Assembly (NCBI RefSeq): GCF_021390175.1
Contig: NZ_CP090004.1
Span: 1-64,000, forward strand
Direction of reading: 5' to 3'
Length of the DNA stretch: 64,000 bases
Source of the DNA: Flagellimonas sp. HMM57
GTDB lineage: Bacteria; Bacteroidota; Bacteroidia; Flavobacteriales; Flavobacteriaceae
How positions within the stretch are numbered: position 1 is the first letter of the stretch; every line of letters begins with the position of its first letter. The notes under the pieces are model-generated. The model did no database searches, was not told where the DNA came from, and saw only the letters and a program-made list of their open reading frames with translations. The position numbers were made by a program, and so were the translations under genes. Shown here one piece after another: positions 40,664 through 50,400 of the stretch.

Positions 40664-41899
40664 CTAATTATTCGTTCCCGGATTCATCCAATCGTCTACC
40701 TTGTCATATAATAAGCTGAACAGGGTTCGTTCAGCCAACTCAAATCGGGCATTCAATGTCATTCCTTTTTTTAAGTGTCCCTTGAAACCATTGCTTAATT
40801 GTAAGTACTTGATATTGATTTTACACAACACTTTAAAGACGGGGTTGTTGTCGACGATCTCTATATCATTGCCTATTTCTAGAATTTCTCCCTTGACAAG
40901 CCCCCATTGGTTATAATTGAAAGTATCTATTTGAAAGTTGACCGACTTGTTTTTATCCAGAAGTCCAATATCGTTAGGAGCTATATAACACTCCACAATT
41001 AAATTGGAGTCGGGTGAGATTTCTCCAAGTTCCATACCTTGGTTTATAAACATGCCATTGTTCAATCCCTTTGCATTTAATATGGTTCCCTTTATTGAAG
41101 CGGTCAATACATAATTTTTTTTCTCTTGTTCCAGTCGTTTACGATTACTGGATAATTCTTTAATGTCATTTTTAAAGCTTGAAAGATCCAGTTGCCAGGA
41201 ACTAATGGTTTGTGCTTTATGTGCTCTGATGTCATTTAGGGCAACGTCATTTTTAAATTTTGCATTCTCATGATCGACCTTGGAGATTACGCCTTTTTTA
41301 TAGAGTGTGGAATTTCTCATATGATCCCGATGTTCTTTTTGGTATATGGTCCGTAGCTCATCTTTTTTTTCAATGAACACTAGGTACTCCTTTTTATATC
41401 TGTTGGAAGTAAGGCCTTTTAGATTGGCTGTTCTCCCATTAATGAGATACTCCAAGTCTTTAGTATAGGCTTCGGTTTCGTTTATCTGAAGTTCTAAAAG
41501 AGCTACTTGTTCCTCTAAATCCGAGCTGTTCAGGACCAGCAGAGTATCACCCTTGTTTACTTTTTGATTATTTCTGAGGTTGGAAAACAATATTTCCCCG
41601 GAACTTATCAATGTCAGGGATACACGTTCCTTATTGGGTTTTAAAATACCTCTGGATGTGTTGAAAACAGAAACTTTAATCAGGGGTAATGCCCCAAGAG
41701 ATAATAAAATGAACGATAAAATAACGGAATAGATAATCTTACTACTGCTACTATGTTTAAATTGATGAACTTCTACGGTTGAATTCAGTATTTCCTTTGG
41801 AAAAATTTGTTGCATATTTTTATGTAAGCTTCCTTTAACTATAGAGGAGCGATTATCCTTCTCTAGGTTATTATAATTGCTTTTTTTTAAATTGAGCAT
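40664..41899 (-). CDS. HlyD-family membrane fusion protein
   Basis: A 411-aa periplasmic adaptor for the PCAT exporter. A single N-terminal membrane segment (IIYSVILSFILLSLGALPLI, residues about 52-72), a barrel-lipoyl half GEILFSNLRNNQKVNKGDTLLVLNSSDLEEQ, a long coiled coil (about 120-260) and the returning half SIKGTILNAKGLNNGMFINQGMELGEI. It links the exporter to an outer-membrane TolC-type channel, which is not encoded here and must come from the chromosome. First gene of the transport operon. Confidence 0.9.
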   Translation of the reverse strand: MLNLKKSNYNNLEKDNRSSIVKGSLHKNMQQIFPKEILNSTVEVHQFKHSSSSKIIYSVILSFILLSLGALPLIKVSVFNTSRGILKPNKERVSLTLISSGEILFSNLRNNQKVNKGDTLLVLNSSDLEEQVALLELQINETEAYTKDLEYLINGRTANLKGLTSNRYKKEYLVFIEKKDELRTIYQKEHRDHMRNSTLYKKGVISKVDHENAKFKNDVALNDIRAHKAQTISSWQLDLSSFKNDIKELSSNRKRLEQEKKNYVLTASIKGTILNAKGLNNGMFINQGMELGEISPDSNLIVECYIAPNDIGLLDKNKSVNFQIDTFNYNQWGLVKGEILEIGNDIEIVDNNPVFKVLCKINIKYLQLSNGFKGHLKKGMTLNARFELAERTLFSLLYDKVDDWMNPGTNN

Positions 41900-42163
41900 A
41901 GTCCAATGTCAACCATACCAATACAGACACCACCACATACAAGAGGTGTAACCCTTTTAGTTTGCTTGTTTTTTGAAACCTTCAACAGAGCCACAAGTGT
42001 TGAAAGCACTCGTTTTAATGGTTCAGATATTAACTTTCTTTTGTTCCGAAAGAAACCCTAACGGAACCAAAAAGAAAATGAAATGTTACGAAGGCAGGAA
42101 AACCTTGGGACAAACTATGTGTTTTATGGGATTAGTAATTTGACGGTGATTATGTGATGTTAC
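41900..42163. other. Intergenic region between exporter operon and integrase
   Basis: 264 bases with no gene. It should hold the promoter of the HlyD-PCAT operon. No CACTCTCA repeat is present here, so exporter and peptides are probably not coregulated by that operator. Confidence 0.5.
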
Positions 42164-43441
42164 TCAACAATTACTTACAGTTTTCCTATCTCTCTTTTCT
42201 TTAAAACGTTCCAATAGGTTGTTTATATCCTCGCTTATCTTGCTCTCGACCACTCTGGCATATATCTGTGTAGTGGACAGCTTGTTATGCCCCAGAAGTT
42301 TGGACACCGTTTCTATGGGTACACCATTGGACAGCATCACCGTAGTGGCAAAGGTATGTCTGGCAACATGAAAAGAAATCTTCTTGTGGATACCACAGGA
42401 TTTTGCAATTTCCTTTAAATAGCTATTGGTCTTTTGGTTGGAGCTGATGGGTAATATATTTGCTACAAAGCGCATTTCTCTAGCTCTACGATACTTTTGG
42501 AGTACTCTCCATGCTTTGGGTAGAATCGGTATTTTGACGAGCTCATCTGTTTTCTCTCGTTTGGTATATATCCAATTATTGTTGTCTATGCCCTTGACAA
42601 TATTATCTTCTGTTAGCTCCTTTACATCTACATACGATAGTCCCGTATAACAAGAAAAAACAAAGCAATCTTTTATCCGCTGTAATCGTTCGCTTTTAAA
42701 ATCCGTGTTCTCCAATAATTCCAGTTCCCTTTCCGTTAAAAATGCCCTATCGTATTTATCGTATTTTAATTGGAAGCGGTCAAACGGGTTTTTATGCATC
42801 CATTCCAGTTTAATGGCTAGGTTTATCATTTTCTTGAAACGTTCCAGATGTTTCATTACCCCATTGTTTCCCATAGATAGTTCTTTCTTGGAATCCTTGT
42901 AATCACGTAGGTAATGTTCAAAATCTGTGACAAACCTATAATTTACCTGTTTCAGGTACATGTCCTTTACTTTTCTTTTTTTGTCCAAAAATCGGTGCAG
43001 GTACTTTTCCGTGGTATAATAGTTTTTCATGGTACCTGCTTTCAAAACACGCACCATATTGCCATTATGGTAACTTATTAGTTCCCGTAAGGTCTTACTG
43101 TTATCATCTTCTCCTAAATATCTGGTTTTTATCGCATCCGAGGATATGATTTTATCTTCCCCTAGCAGCTCCTTGTGACATTGGAGCAGTTTGGTATATA
43201 CTTGGTTTAGATAGGCGTTCAGAATCCTTATTTTTTCTGTATTGCCTTTTCCCTTGGTTTTGGTGCTGTCCCATTGGATAACATGGACATTTCTTTTCAA
43301 ACTAATTTCCGCTCGTTTGCCTTCCACAGTGATACGCACATAGATGGAAAGTTGTTTTGGATTGCTTCTTGATTTTCTGGTGAAGAAAATAATAGTGAAG
43401 GTGCTTTTTGATTTCATTTTAAGGTGACTTTGGTTCAACAA
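42164..43441 (-). CDS. Tyrosine integrase of element A (IntDOT-like)
   Basis: 425 aa: an N-terminal arm-binding domain (SNPKQLSIYVRITVEGKRAEISLKR), a SAM-like core-binding domain (about 130-230) and a catalytic domain with CYTGLSYVDV, FHVARHTFAT, LGHNKLSTTQIY (nucleophile Tyr). The first catalytic Arg is replaced by Ser (TGLS where others have TGLR), as known for the CTnDOT integrase. It lies 202 bases from the att at 43643 and reads into the element. Probably active; it catalyses integration at the tRNA-Pro 3' end. Confidence 0.88.
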   Translation of the reverse strand: MLNQSHLKMKSKSTFTIIFFTRKSRSNPKQLSIYVRITVEGKRAEISLKRNVHVIQWDSTKTKGKGNTEKIRILNAYLNQVYTKLLQCHKELLGEDKIISSDAIKTRYLGEDDNSKTLRELISYHNGNMVRVLKAGTMKNYYTTEKYLHRFLDKKRKVKDMYLKQVNYRFVTDFEHYLRDYKDSKKELSMGNNGVMKHLERFKKMINLAIKLEWMHKNPFDRFQLKYDKYDRAFLTERELELLENTDFKSERLQRIKDCFVFSCYTGLSYVDVKELTEDNIVKGIDNNNWIYTKREKTDELVKIPILPKAWRVLQKYRRAREMRFVANILPISSNQKTNSYLKEIAKSCGIHKKISFHVARHTFATTVMLSNGVPIETVSKLLGHNKLSTTQIYARVVESKISEDINNLLERFKEKRDRKTVSNC

Positions 43442-43511
43442 TAATTTGTAAGGACGAAAGTCAAATCATGCCTCAAAGCTCCATAAAGTTAGTACAATTT
43501 CAGTGAACGAT

Positions 43512-43531
43512 TGCACACCTAATTGCACACC
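43512..43531. repeat. Arm-type repeat, element A right end
   Basis: TGCACACCTAATTGCACACC contains two direct TGCACACC copies and matches the element's left end at 29024. Likely integrase arm-binding sites. Confidence 0.6.
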
Positions 43532-43588
43532 TTTTTATTGGTTTTAAATGGTTTCATTTGGCATCAAAAAAAATGTGTAAAAACAAAA

Positions 43589-43618
43589 AACACTGATAAT
43601 CATACGATTAACAGTGTT
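43589..43618 (-). terminator. Hairpin with conserved loop at element A right end
   Basis: Stem AACACTG/CAGTGTT around TAATCATACGATTA, followed on the minus strand by TTTTTTGTTTTT. The loop core is identical to 62837-62850 while the stems differ by compensating changes. Confidence 0.68.
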
Positions 43619-43642
43619 TTGTTGTGACCTATTTCTAGGTTC

Positions 43643-43656
43643 GTCGGGGTGGCAGG
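43643..43656. repeat. att site 2 (A/B junction)
   Basis: GTCGGGGTGGCAGG, identical to the tRNA-Pro 3' end at 62882. Right boundary of element A and left boundary of element B. Confidence 0.82.
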
Positions 43657-43715
43657 AAGTCTGCCGTTCCCTGTATGTTTTTAATAATCAAAAAGTTACA
43701 TTTTATTAATTAATC

Positions 43716-43740
43716 AGGTAACCGAATTGGTAACTTATTT
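43716..43740. repeat. Arm-type repeat, element B left end
   Basis: AGGTAACCGAATTGGTAAC followed by TTATTT; the same string, with one base changed, is at 62759. Exactly 73 bases from the att start. Confidence 0.65.
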
Positions 43741-43848
43741 GATAAGAACTTTTGTTTCTATTTGCTTGTTTAAAGCAGCTCAAAGGTACAATTTAAACCC
43801 AAAAAAGAATAAATAATATTTCATTTTTTTAACCTAAAAGGTAAATCT

Positions 43849-43926
43849 TTGAACAATGTCTTTAGACCACACAGCTCGTTGGGGGACATGTCTCCCAACG
43901 AATACATCGAATTGAATGAAAATAGC
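43849..43926 (+). pseudogene. IS3-type transposase C-terminal fragment
   Basis: The frame reads NNVFRPHSSLGDMSPNEY followed by IELNE, the conserved end of the rve integrase core of IS3/IS481-family transposases. Nothing upstream continues the domain, so only about 26 codons remain. It sits next to the truncated attC at 43979. Confidence 0.7.
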
Positions 43927-43978
43927 CCGGCGGGTTCTCTAGTTATGACAAGTACCTACCTAATCTTGGGGGGAGGTC

Positions 43979-44079
43979 ATGGTTTAGCATTAAGCTTAGC
44001 AAATATACACCAAACCGAAAATCCTCGCGAATTTTCAGAAGTAGGCGAAAACAAGCAATTACTTATAGCATTGTTGTCA
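43979..44079 (-). repeat. Truncated attC, inverted, inside element B
   Basis: On the minus strand: left box TGACAAC, arm AATGCTATAAGTAATTGC, core TTTTCGCCTACTTCTG and TTTGGTGTATATTTGC, as in attC1/2/9. Homology ends at GCTAAACC near 43979, so the right arm and box are missing. Confidence 0.72.
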
Positions 44080-45633
44080 TTAGTTATTTATAGTATATTG
44101 AAATTCTATTTTATGGTATCCGTTTTCGTCTTTAGTCTCAATATATCCGTCATTAAATTGACTTAGATAATTAAAATCTTCTTGAGTAATATTACCTGTC
44201 AAATATCCTTTGTTCTGTGCTCCTTGTTCAAAGAAAACATAGTTCTGGAATGTTTTATCATGAAATTTTATTTCTGATATTTCATAATCCTCAAATTCAG
44301 ATATGAAAGTATCTTTAAATGTAATTATAAATTGTAATGGGGAAAACTGAGCTGTTGAATTATAAATATTAGCAGTATTGACCTCAACGGTTGTAGCTGA
44401 ATAAATTTTGTTGTTTACAGAAACAATGTTACTATAGGATTTTTTGTTGTTAAACCCCCAATCTAAAACGAGTTGAAGTTCATGGTCTTCATTAGGTGAA
44501 ATAAGGTCTGTGTTGAACTGGGCGGTAGATTCAGTGGTATTATTGCGTGTAAGCGCACTACCTAAATCATATTCAACACCATTTAAAATGTATACAGACC
44601 TACTAGGTTGTCCATTTGACGTCCCAACGGTATATCCAGTTTCAGTTAATCTATCCCACACTAGCCGAATCTGACCTTGCACATAGTAGACATCAATATT
44701 AAAATTATCCGGAGGAGTAGTATCCGTTAAAATATCAATAGAATTACTAAATGATTCATTCCCAAAAGGGTCTACTGCCTTAATTTTGAGTTCATAATTC
44801 GTATTGCCATCAAGATTATAAATGCTGTGATTAAATGTTGGGGTTGGTGCGGAACTTAAATCAAAAAGCGTTTCTGTTACGTCATTATTGTTTAATATAA
44901 CCCGATATTCCAATATATCATCTTCAGGATCATTTGCTTCATTAAACCTAAAAGCAGCTGCAGCGAACCCATAGGAACTAAAATCGACTAATTCAAATGA
45001 TTCTGGGGCAATATTTTGTAGTGTTTTAAACTCAAAATCCTTCATGAGAATTTGTCCATTATCAGCTATTGCCCTTACTTGTCCTATATAGTCTGTATTA
45101 TGTTCCAATGAACTAATTTCATATGATAGATCAGTTATGTTTTCTTGTACAACTTCATTATTTATTAAAATGGTATAAGAAATAGCATTATTTTCAGAAG
45201 TAGATGATTCAGTCCAGTTAATTGTTGCGCCTGTATAGTCCATCTCACTAATGGAAATAGTGAAATCCTGGGGAACTGGCAGACTCGATGTTGAAAACGA
45301 TTCTGTAGAAAAAGTTTCAGCTCCCTTGGTATCCCTAGCAATAATTTTTACATTGTAACTTGTTTCATTTGTTAAATTCTCTAGGTCATAACTAAGATCG
45401 GATAAATTCTGCACCACTATATTATCATTCAATTCTATAGAATAGGACACAGTATTTCCATCTGGGTCAATTGCTTGCGTCCAATTAAGTTTTGCCTTGG
45501 ATGACTGAATTTCAGTTACGGTAATTGTAAATTCGTTAGGTGCTGAATTAGGTGTCTCTGAATCATCTTCAGATTTACAGTTAAATAATGTAAAAATTAT
45601 TGCAAATGATAATACATAATTTAATTTCTTCAT
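44080..45633 (-). CDS. Fibronectin type III repeat lipoprotein (inverted cassette)
   Basis: A 517-aa lipoprotein (lipobox FTLFNC at about residue 19). At least three fibronectin-III-like modules follow, at about 30-115, 120-210 and 212-300, each with an SxAKLNWT/GATINWT or similar Trp strand and an LsDLSYdl motif. The C-terminal 200 residues are beta-rich without a catalytic motif. It is likely surface-exposed through the outer membrane. The gene ends at a truncated attC on the same strand, so it was probably an integron cassette before joining element B. Confidence 0.78.
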   Translation of the reverse strand: MKKLNYVLSFAIIFTLFNCKSEDDSETPNSAPNEFTITVTEIQSSKAKLNWTQAIDPDGNTVSYSIELNDNIVVQNLSDLSYDLENLTNETSYNVKIIARDTKGAETFSTESFSTSSLPVPQDFTISISEMDYTGATINWTESSTSENNAISYTILINNEVVQENITDLSYEISSLEHNTDYIGQVRAIADNGQILMKDFEFKTLQNIAPESFELVDFSSYGFAAAAFRFNEANDPEDDILEYRVILNNNDVTETLFDLSSAPTPTFNHSIYNLDGNTNYELKIKAVDPFGNESFSNSIDILTDTTPPDNFNIDVYYVQGQIRLVWDRLTETGYTVGTSNGQPSRSVYILNGVEYDLGSALTRNNTTESTAQFNTDLISPNEDHELQLVLDWGFNNKKSYSNIVSVNNKIYSATTVEVNTANIYNSTAQFSPLQFIITFKDTFISEFEDYEISEIKFHDKTFQNYVFFEQGAQNKGYLTGNITQEDFNYLSQFNDGYIETKDENGYHKIEFQYTINN

Positions 45634-46003
45634 TTTAAGTTTTCTTTTTAAGTAACGCCAACTTGTTTATATCCAGAACTTTAGGTTGTTTTTCATTTTA
45701 GTCCCCAATGAAAAGATAAAAACCCTTATTAATTACAATTGAGATTGATTTACTTTACGAATTTGGCAAGCTGATTTTATTTTTTTCGCCTTTCATAGGG
45801 TTAATCTTATTTAGGTCAATAAAGTTTTTCGTTAGTTATAATTGACCACAACAATCAGTTATATATTGTAAATTTTATTGCTAGTTCTTGTTCAAAGAAG
45901 AGCTATATCCATAAATCATTCAATAATAAGTGCTGAAACCTTTTAAAAAAGGGATATAAGAGAGTATTCCTGGGATATAAAAAACGAAAGGAGGATTTGT
46001 TTT
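45634..46003. other. Noncoding spacer with start of module copy B
   Basis: 370 bases without a gene. From about 45870 it matches 32215 onward (ATTTTATTGCT, then GTGCTGAAACCTTTTAAAA), marking the left limit of the duplicated module. Confidence 0.5.
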
Positions 46004-47060
46004 TTAATGATTTCTTATGGTTCTCTTATATTTTTCCACTGCTCCCATGGGAAGCTCCAGTTTTAGATAGTCCTTCCCGAAATTGTTTTTGACGGCTTTT
46101 ACATGTTTGAGCACATAGCCAAAATCCTTTTTCAGCAAATCCATTTTATCCTCTAATCGGTCATATAGGATTTTGGGAACGGTGGTCTCTTCAATCCACT
46201 CTTCTTCTGGTTTTCCATTGGGAAACTTCTTTTCTATAAAATCAAAACCATCCTCAAGATCACTGTCTTTTTCCTGCTGTTCAAATAACGATTGCAGCAT
46301 AGCCACTGTTGGCAGGGTCTGGCTCTTTTCAATATCCTTGATGATGGCTACAATGGCATTGGTACGTTTCCTATTCTTTATAATTTCCTCTACCATACTC
46401 TTTCCCAAACGGTCATCAGGCAAAAAACCGTGCCACTCGAAAAAGTCCATCACCATATTTAAAGTTTTGGAATAGCTATTTGAAACCTTTCTTGAAAAGC
46501 TCTTGAACCTAATCAGGGTTTTCTTTTTTATCCGTACCGTTTTAAAATCATCCATTTGGGCTGTGTTTTATGGTGTATTGTGACAATATTTTTTAATGTC
46601 CATGGGGATTTTCAGAGGTTTTGTGACAATTTGTTTTGCCCTTTCAAAACTTACAAAATCCCAAACCCCTTATAAACAGGGGCTTTGCAGAGCAAAATGG
46701 ATACGTAACGCTGCGCCAGCACGTTACCCTCTTGCTCTTCCATTTTTTCCGCTGGTCAAAATCCCGAGCCACCTGACTAAAAAGTCAGATGCTTTTTTTA
46801 AGGAATTTACATTCCGTCCTATAGTATATATCGATGTGTACGGTATATCTGGAAAGTCAAATCAAAAAAGGGGATTGACCGTACTTAAAAAAATGCTGTA
46901 TTCAGCTTCATAAATATAGTGCCTTTATTATTAACAGAAAAAAGTTGTTTGTTCCCGTTTGATACGTTTTGGCACTAAAAAAATATGGTCATGGAAAAAC
47001 TAAAAGTCAAAACACCGGATTTTGGGGCGAAAGCCCAAAAATTGGAAAATATTCAGATTT
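45870..47060 (-). repeat. Mobilisation module copy B
   Basis: Repeat of 32215-33400. Shared noncoding landmarks are CTGCGCCAGCACGTTACC, CACCTGACTAAAAAGTCAG and GTACTTAAAAAAATGCTG. Both copies end near a short, decayed frame beginning MEKLKVKTPDFGAKAQ in this copy (46991). Confidence 0.7.
46004..46555 (-). CDS. BfmA/BtgA-like mobilisation protein (copy B)
   Basis: 183 aa, about 80 percent identical by eye to 32346-32906 over its full length. It has the same basic RHH-like start (KTVRIKKKTLIRFKSFSRKVSNSYSKTLNMVMDFFEW), acidic middle (DSDLEDGFDF) and C-terminal DRLEDKMDLLKKDF helix. Differences are concentrated in the acidic linker. Having one copy per element supports a role in mobilising or maintaining each element. 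The lack of a nearby relaxase is the same as in element A. Confidence 0.75.
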   Translation of the reverse strand: MDDFKTVRIKKKTLIRFKSFSRKVSNSYSKTLNMVMDFFEWHGFLPDDRLGKSMVEEIIKNRKRTNAIVAIIKDIEKSQTLPTVAMLQSLFEQQEKDSDLEDGFDFIEKKFPNGKPEEEWIEETTVPKILYDRLEDKMDLLKKDFGYVLKHVKAVKNNFGKDYLKLELPMGAVEKYKRTIRNH

Positions 47061-47177
47061 CACAATCCCATTTTACTTCTTTTTCGTCCCATTTTTAATG
47101 GGGCCCAACACTTTTTATGGGATGGTTTGTGCAAAGAATCAACATTTGATTTAAAGCAACTTTAATAGAACCGTCCA
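46556..47177. other. Noncoding region upstream of copy B gene
   Basis: About 620 bases. Up to 47060 it is the conserved noncoding part of the mobilisation module. A short frame at 46991 (about 33 codons) has a protein-like start but no continuation. I see no complete gene. Confidence 0.5.
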
Positions 47178-47420
47178 TTGCGAACTTATTTACTCTTGCG
47201 AACTTATTTACTCTTTTTTCTGGTTTTACCTGGTCTTTTTTTTCAAGAGTCGAATGCGCAATTGGGTTTTTGCAGTGGTAATTATTGTGATGCCATTTTT
47301 AGGCTGGAAGCGGATACCGATAATAACAATGAATCGGAAAACCCACTAATACAGCTAAGGCAAGATGGAGGACTATTTGGGGGTGAACATGAAGCTTCTA
47401 GAGAAGAGATGATGCTTTAG
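47178..47420 (+). CDS. Short secreted-protein-like frame of doubtful status
   Basis: 80 codons with only TTG starts, reading LLFFLVLPGLFFQESNAQLGFC at the front (signal-like) and then LEADTDNNNESENPLIQLRQDGGLFGGEH. It opens with a tandem 18-base duplication (TTGCGAACTTATTTACTC twice). It may be the N-terminal remnant of an Rhs-associated secreted protein. It directly precedes the Rhs gene on the same strand. Expression is uncertain. Confidence 0.35.
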   Translation: MRTYLLLRTYLLFFLVLPGLFFQESNAQLGFCSGNYCDAIFRLEADTDNNNESENPLIQLRQDGGLFGGEHEASREEMML

Positions 47421-47489
47421 TTCTCAAACAAGAGAAACGATTACAAAAACTTGAGAAAGATTTCACAAAAAATAATAACTAAAAGACCA

Positions 47490-50400
47490 ATGACTATGCG
47501 ATTTTTTCTTTTTGCCTGCATTTGTACACTAACTGGCTTAACTGTAAAAGCACAAGACTATAGTCTAACAAATCCTGAATATTATGTAGAACGAATTCCT
47601 ACAAGTCCAGAGGTTGCGGGACTGGGCACTTATGGGAATTTACCTGTTGATAAACACACAGGTACTGCCAATGTGAGCATTCCAATACATACTATTGATT
47701 TTGAAGGCCTATCTATTCCCATCAATCTTGCATACAATACAGGGGTATTCGTGTAGGTCAAGAAGCTACTTGGGTGGGTCTGGGATGGAACTTAAACGCC
47801 AATGCGGTAATCCGTCGAAAGATAAATGGGTTTGATGACCTGTTGGATTTGGCCAATGCTTCACCATTCCTTCAAAGCAAAGGCTATATATATTCGCCAT
47901 CGGTCAATATTAATTCAAGTATTCCCAACCAAAAACTTACTGTTAGCGATTCTACAATGATTTCTAATTCATATTCGAATCGTCAGGCTTTGGATATGGA
48001 ACCTGATCTTTTTACAGTAAGCCTTTTTGGAAGAAGTTATTCTTTCACGCTATCAAAATGGGATGGTAATAGTGAGTTCATCTATGGCATTAACCACGAT
48101 AATGCCGAACTGGTCATCCGTTATTACGTGGACGACCAACGGTTTGAGATTGTCGATGCCCATGGCTTTACCTACTATTTTGATAGTAAGGAGCGCTCTG
48201 ATCCCTATCGTTCACAAGAAAACCCTTTTTATTTACCAGATCTTGGTGGTTCACCAAACATTGAAAATGAAGTTCTTGCCAGAGATCAAGTAGGAGTTAT
48301 CGCTATAGATTTAAGTAAAGTAAGGAATGCCATTATGTCCTTCCACCTGGACAGTATATCATCGCCCTTTAAGCGGAAACTGCACTTTGAATATGAAGAT
48401 GGACTTTATTTTACCTACCCAAACTATTCCCATAGTATAACCATTAACCCAAATGGTGGAGGGGCTAACGCCAAACAGGTTTATAGTTATACAGGAAATG
48501 TGACCAATAGTTTTTCGGTCGGCTGCAACATTACGGTAATCAAAGCCAAGTACCTTAAACGTATCCATGGGGATTTCGGGGAAGTGGAATTTGAATTGGA
48601 AAATAGGGATGACCTTTATAATTGGGAGATACATGACGAGATTACAGGTTTCTTGCATCCCAATGCTCTTCCCAACGCATCTTTGGGAACTATTTATGCA
48701 ACTAAACAGCGTCGACTGTCAAAAATCATCGTACAGAACAGGGTGGGTGAGCAAATTAAGCTTGCTAATCTGCATTATAGTTATTTCAATGCTGACAAGA
48801 TTTCCGATGCCGAGCCCGAGCGTTATTTGCGCTTAAAGTTAGACAAGGTCGAGATTGATGATAGGGATTACCATTTTGATTACCTGTATGAAAATAGCCT
48901 GCCCGCTAAAGATTCTCCTTCAGTCGACTTTTGGGGCTTTTACAATGGCGAAACAAATATTGGCAATAATAACAAAGTTTTAAGAGCACCTTCCTTTGGC
49001 CGATATGTAAGATATAGTCCTGGAGCAGGAGCACCAAAGGCAGATAACAAATATGTCATTTATGAAGGAGCTACCCGTAGTAGTAATTTTAAGTATGGCA
49101 AAATAGGGTTGTTAAAAACAGTTTACCACCCTACCAAAGGACGCACGGAGTTTGAATATGAAGGCAACCGTGTTACAGTGGAAACCCCTACAAACCCCGG
49201 GAACGTACATTATAATTCTACTGACTATAAGTACAGTTACCAATATCTTGAGCGAGCTGAGCTGCAAAAATCGGGAGGAGTTACTATAAATGGCTTTTTT
49301 ACCATTCAAGGGGCAGGTACTGTTCCTGGAGATAATATTGTTGTAAGAGCAGTTGTTAGTTGTGGCAATTATGGACAGGGAGGCGGTAATTGTTCCACCG
49401 GTAATCCATTGGATCTCCTTCTCATTACCAATTTAAACAATCCATCTGAAGTTTATGGAACGATGACCACCAATGGTTTGTCTTATGACTCACAGACAAG
49501 TCTTGAAGGTACTTTAAGTCTCCCAAATGGGACCTATAGTTTGTCCATCAATCCACAAGCCAGCCCTGTTGGACTTTCTGTATCCATTACTGATGCTTAT
49601 ATAATTGATATTCCTCCGAGTGAAGACCTATTGGTCAAAGAGTATGAGGTGGGTGGAGCACGTATAAACAGTATCACGGACTATGGTTCCGATGGTCAAT
49701 TTGTCTCAAAACGCACTTATGATTACAGCAAATACACGGTTACCAATACTTTGCTTTCATCGGGCTTATTGATGGACGAATTGGTCTACCATTCCATTTA
49801 TGGCGCTTTTGACTATACACCAGAGGGATACAGCGATACATTTTTTAATATGGGTGGCTCTGGCTTGCTCAACGGTCCTGGCAACCATATTGGTTATACC
49901 CAGGTCACTGAGAAGAAGGTCGATTCTACCGAGAATCAATTGGGGAGCAATACCAGTCTGTATTATAACCAGCCCAATCAGCATGTACTGCGCTATGTTG
50001 GAAATGTGCCAGAATATGGCTGGTACAATTATAACAATAACTTAGGGGGAGACAATTTTGTTTCCTATGGTAATGTCTATTACCTGGGTCTTACCCCAAA
50101 TTCTAATGCCCATCTAAATGGCAAGCTTTTTTGGGAGACCGTTTATAACAATAATGATAGGGTGGTGCAAGAGACCATCAATCAGTACTCCACTCATGAA
50201 GTGGGGATAACGGACGCGGCCAAAGTATATTTCAGCGGCTCATCATTGGCTCCCATAGCACATTACGCCATTTATCCCATGTACCAAAGGGTCGCTTTAT
50301 TGGATAGTACTGTGACCAAACAGTATTTCAATGAAAATACCGCAACTCCAGATATAGTTTCTTCAACTGTGATTCAAGAGTATGGGAATAAAAATAGCCT

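Larger units (their letters stand above)
28951..43655. mobile_element. Integrative element A at tRNA-Pro
   Basis: About 14.7 kb bounded by two identical 13-base copies of the tRNA-Pro 3' end. The integrase is at the right end reading inward. Matching arm-type repeats with TGCACACC lie 73 bases inside the left att (29024) and 131 bases inside the right att (43512). Cargo is an inverted integron-type segment, a BfmA-like module and a bacteriocin-like locus. No conjugation (tra) genes are present, so it would be mobilisable rather than self-transmissible. Confidence 0.78.

Noticed and set aside
43849..44166. A complete 105-aa gene from the IS3-like frame
   Set aside because: Only the first 26 codons match a transposase; the rest reads through island and attC sequence.
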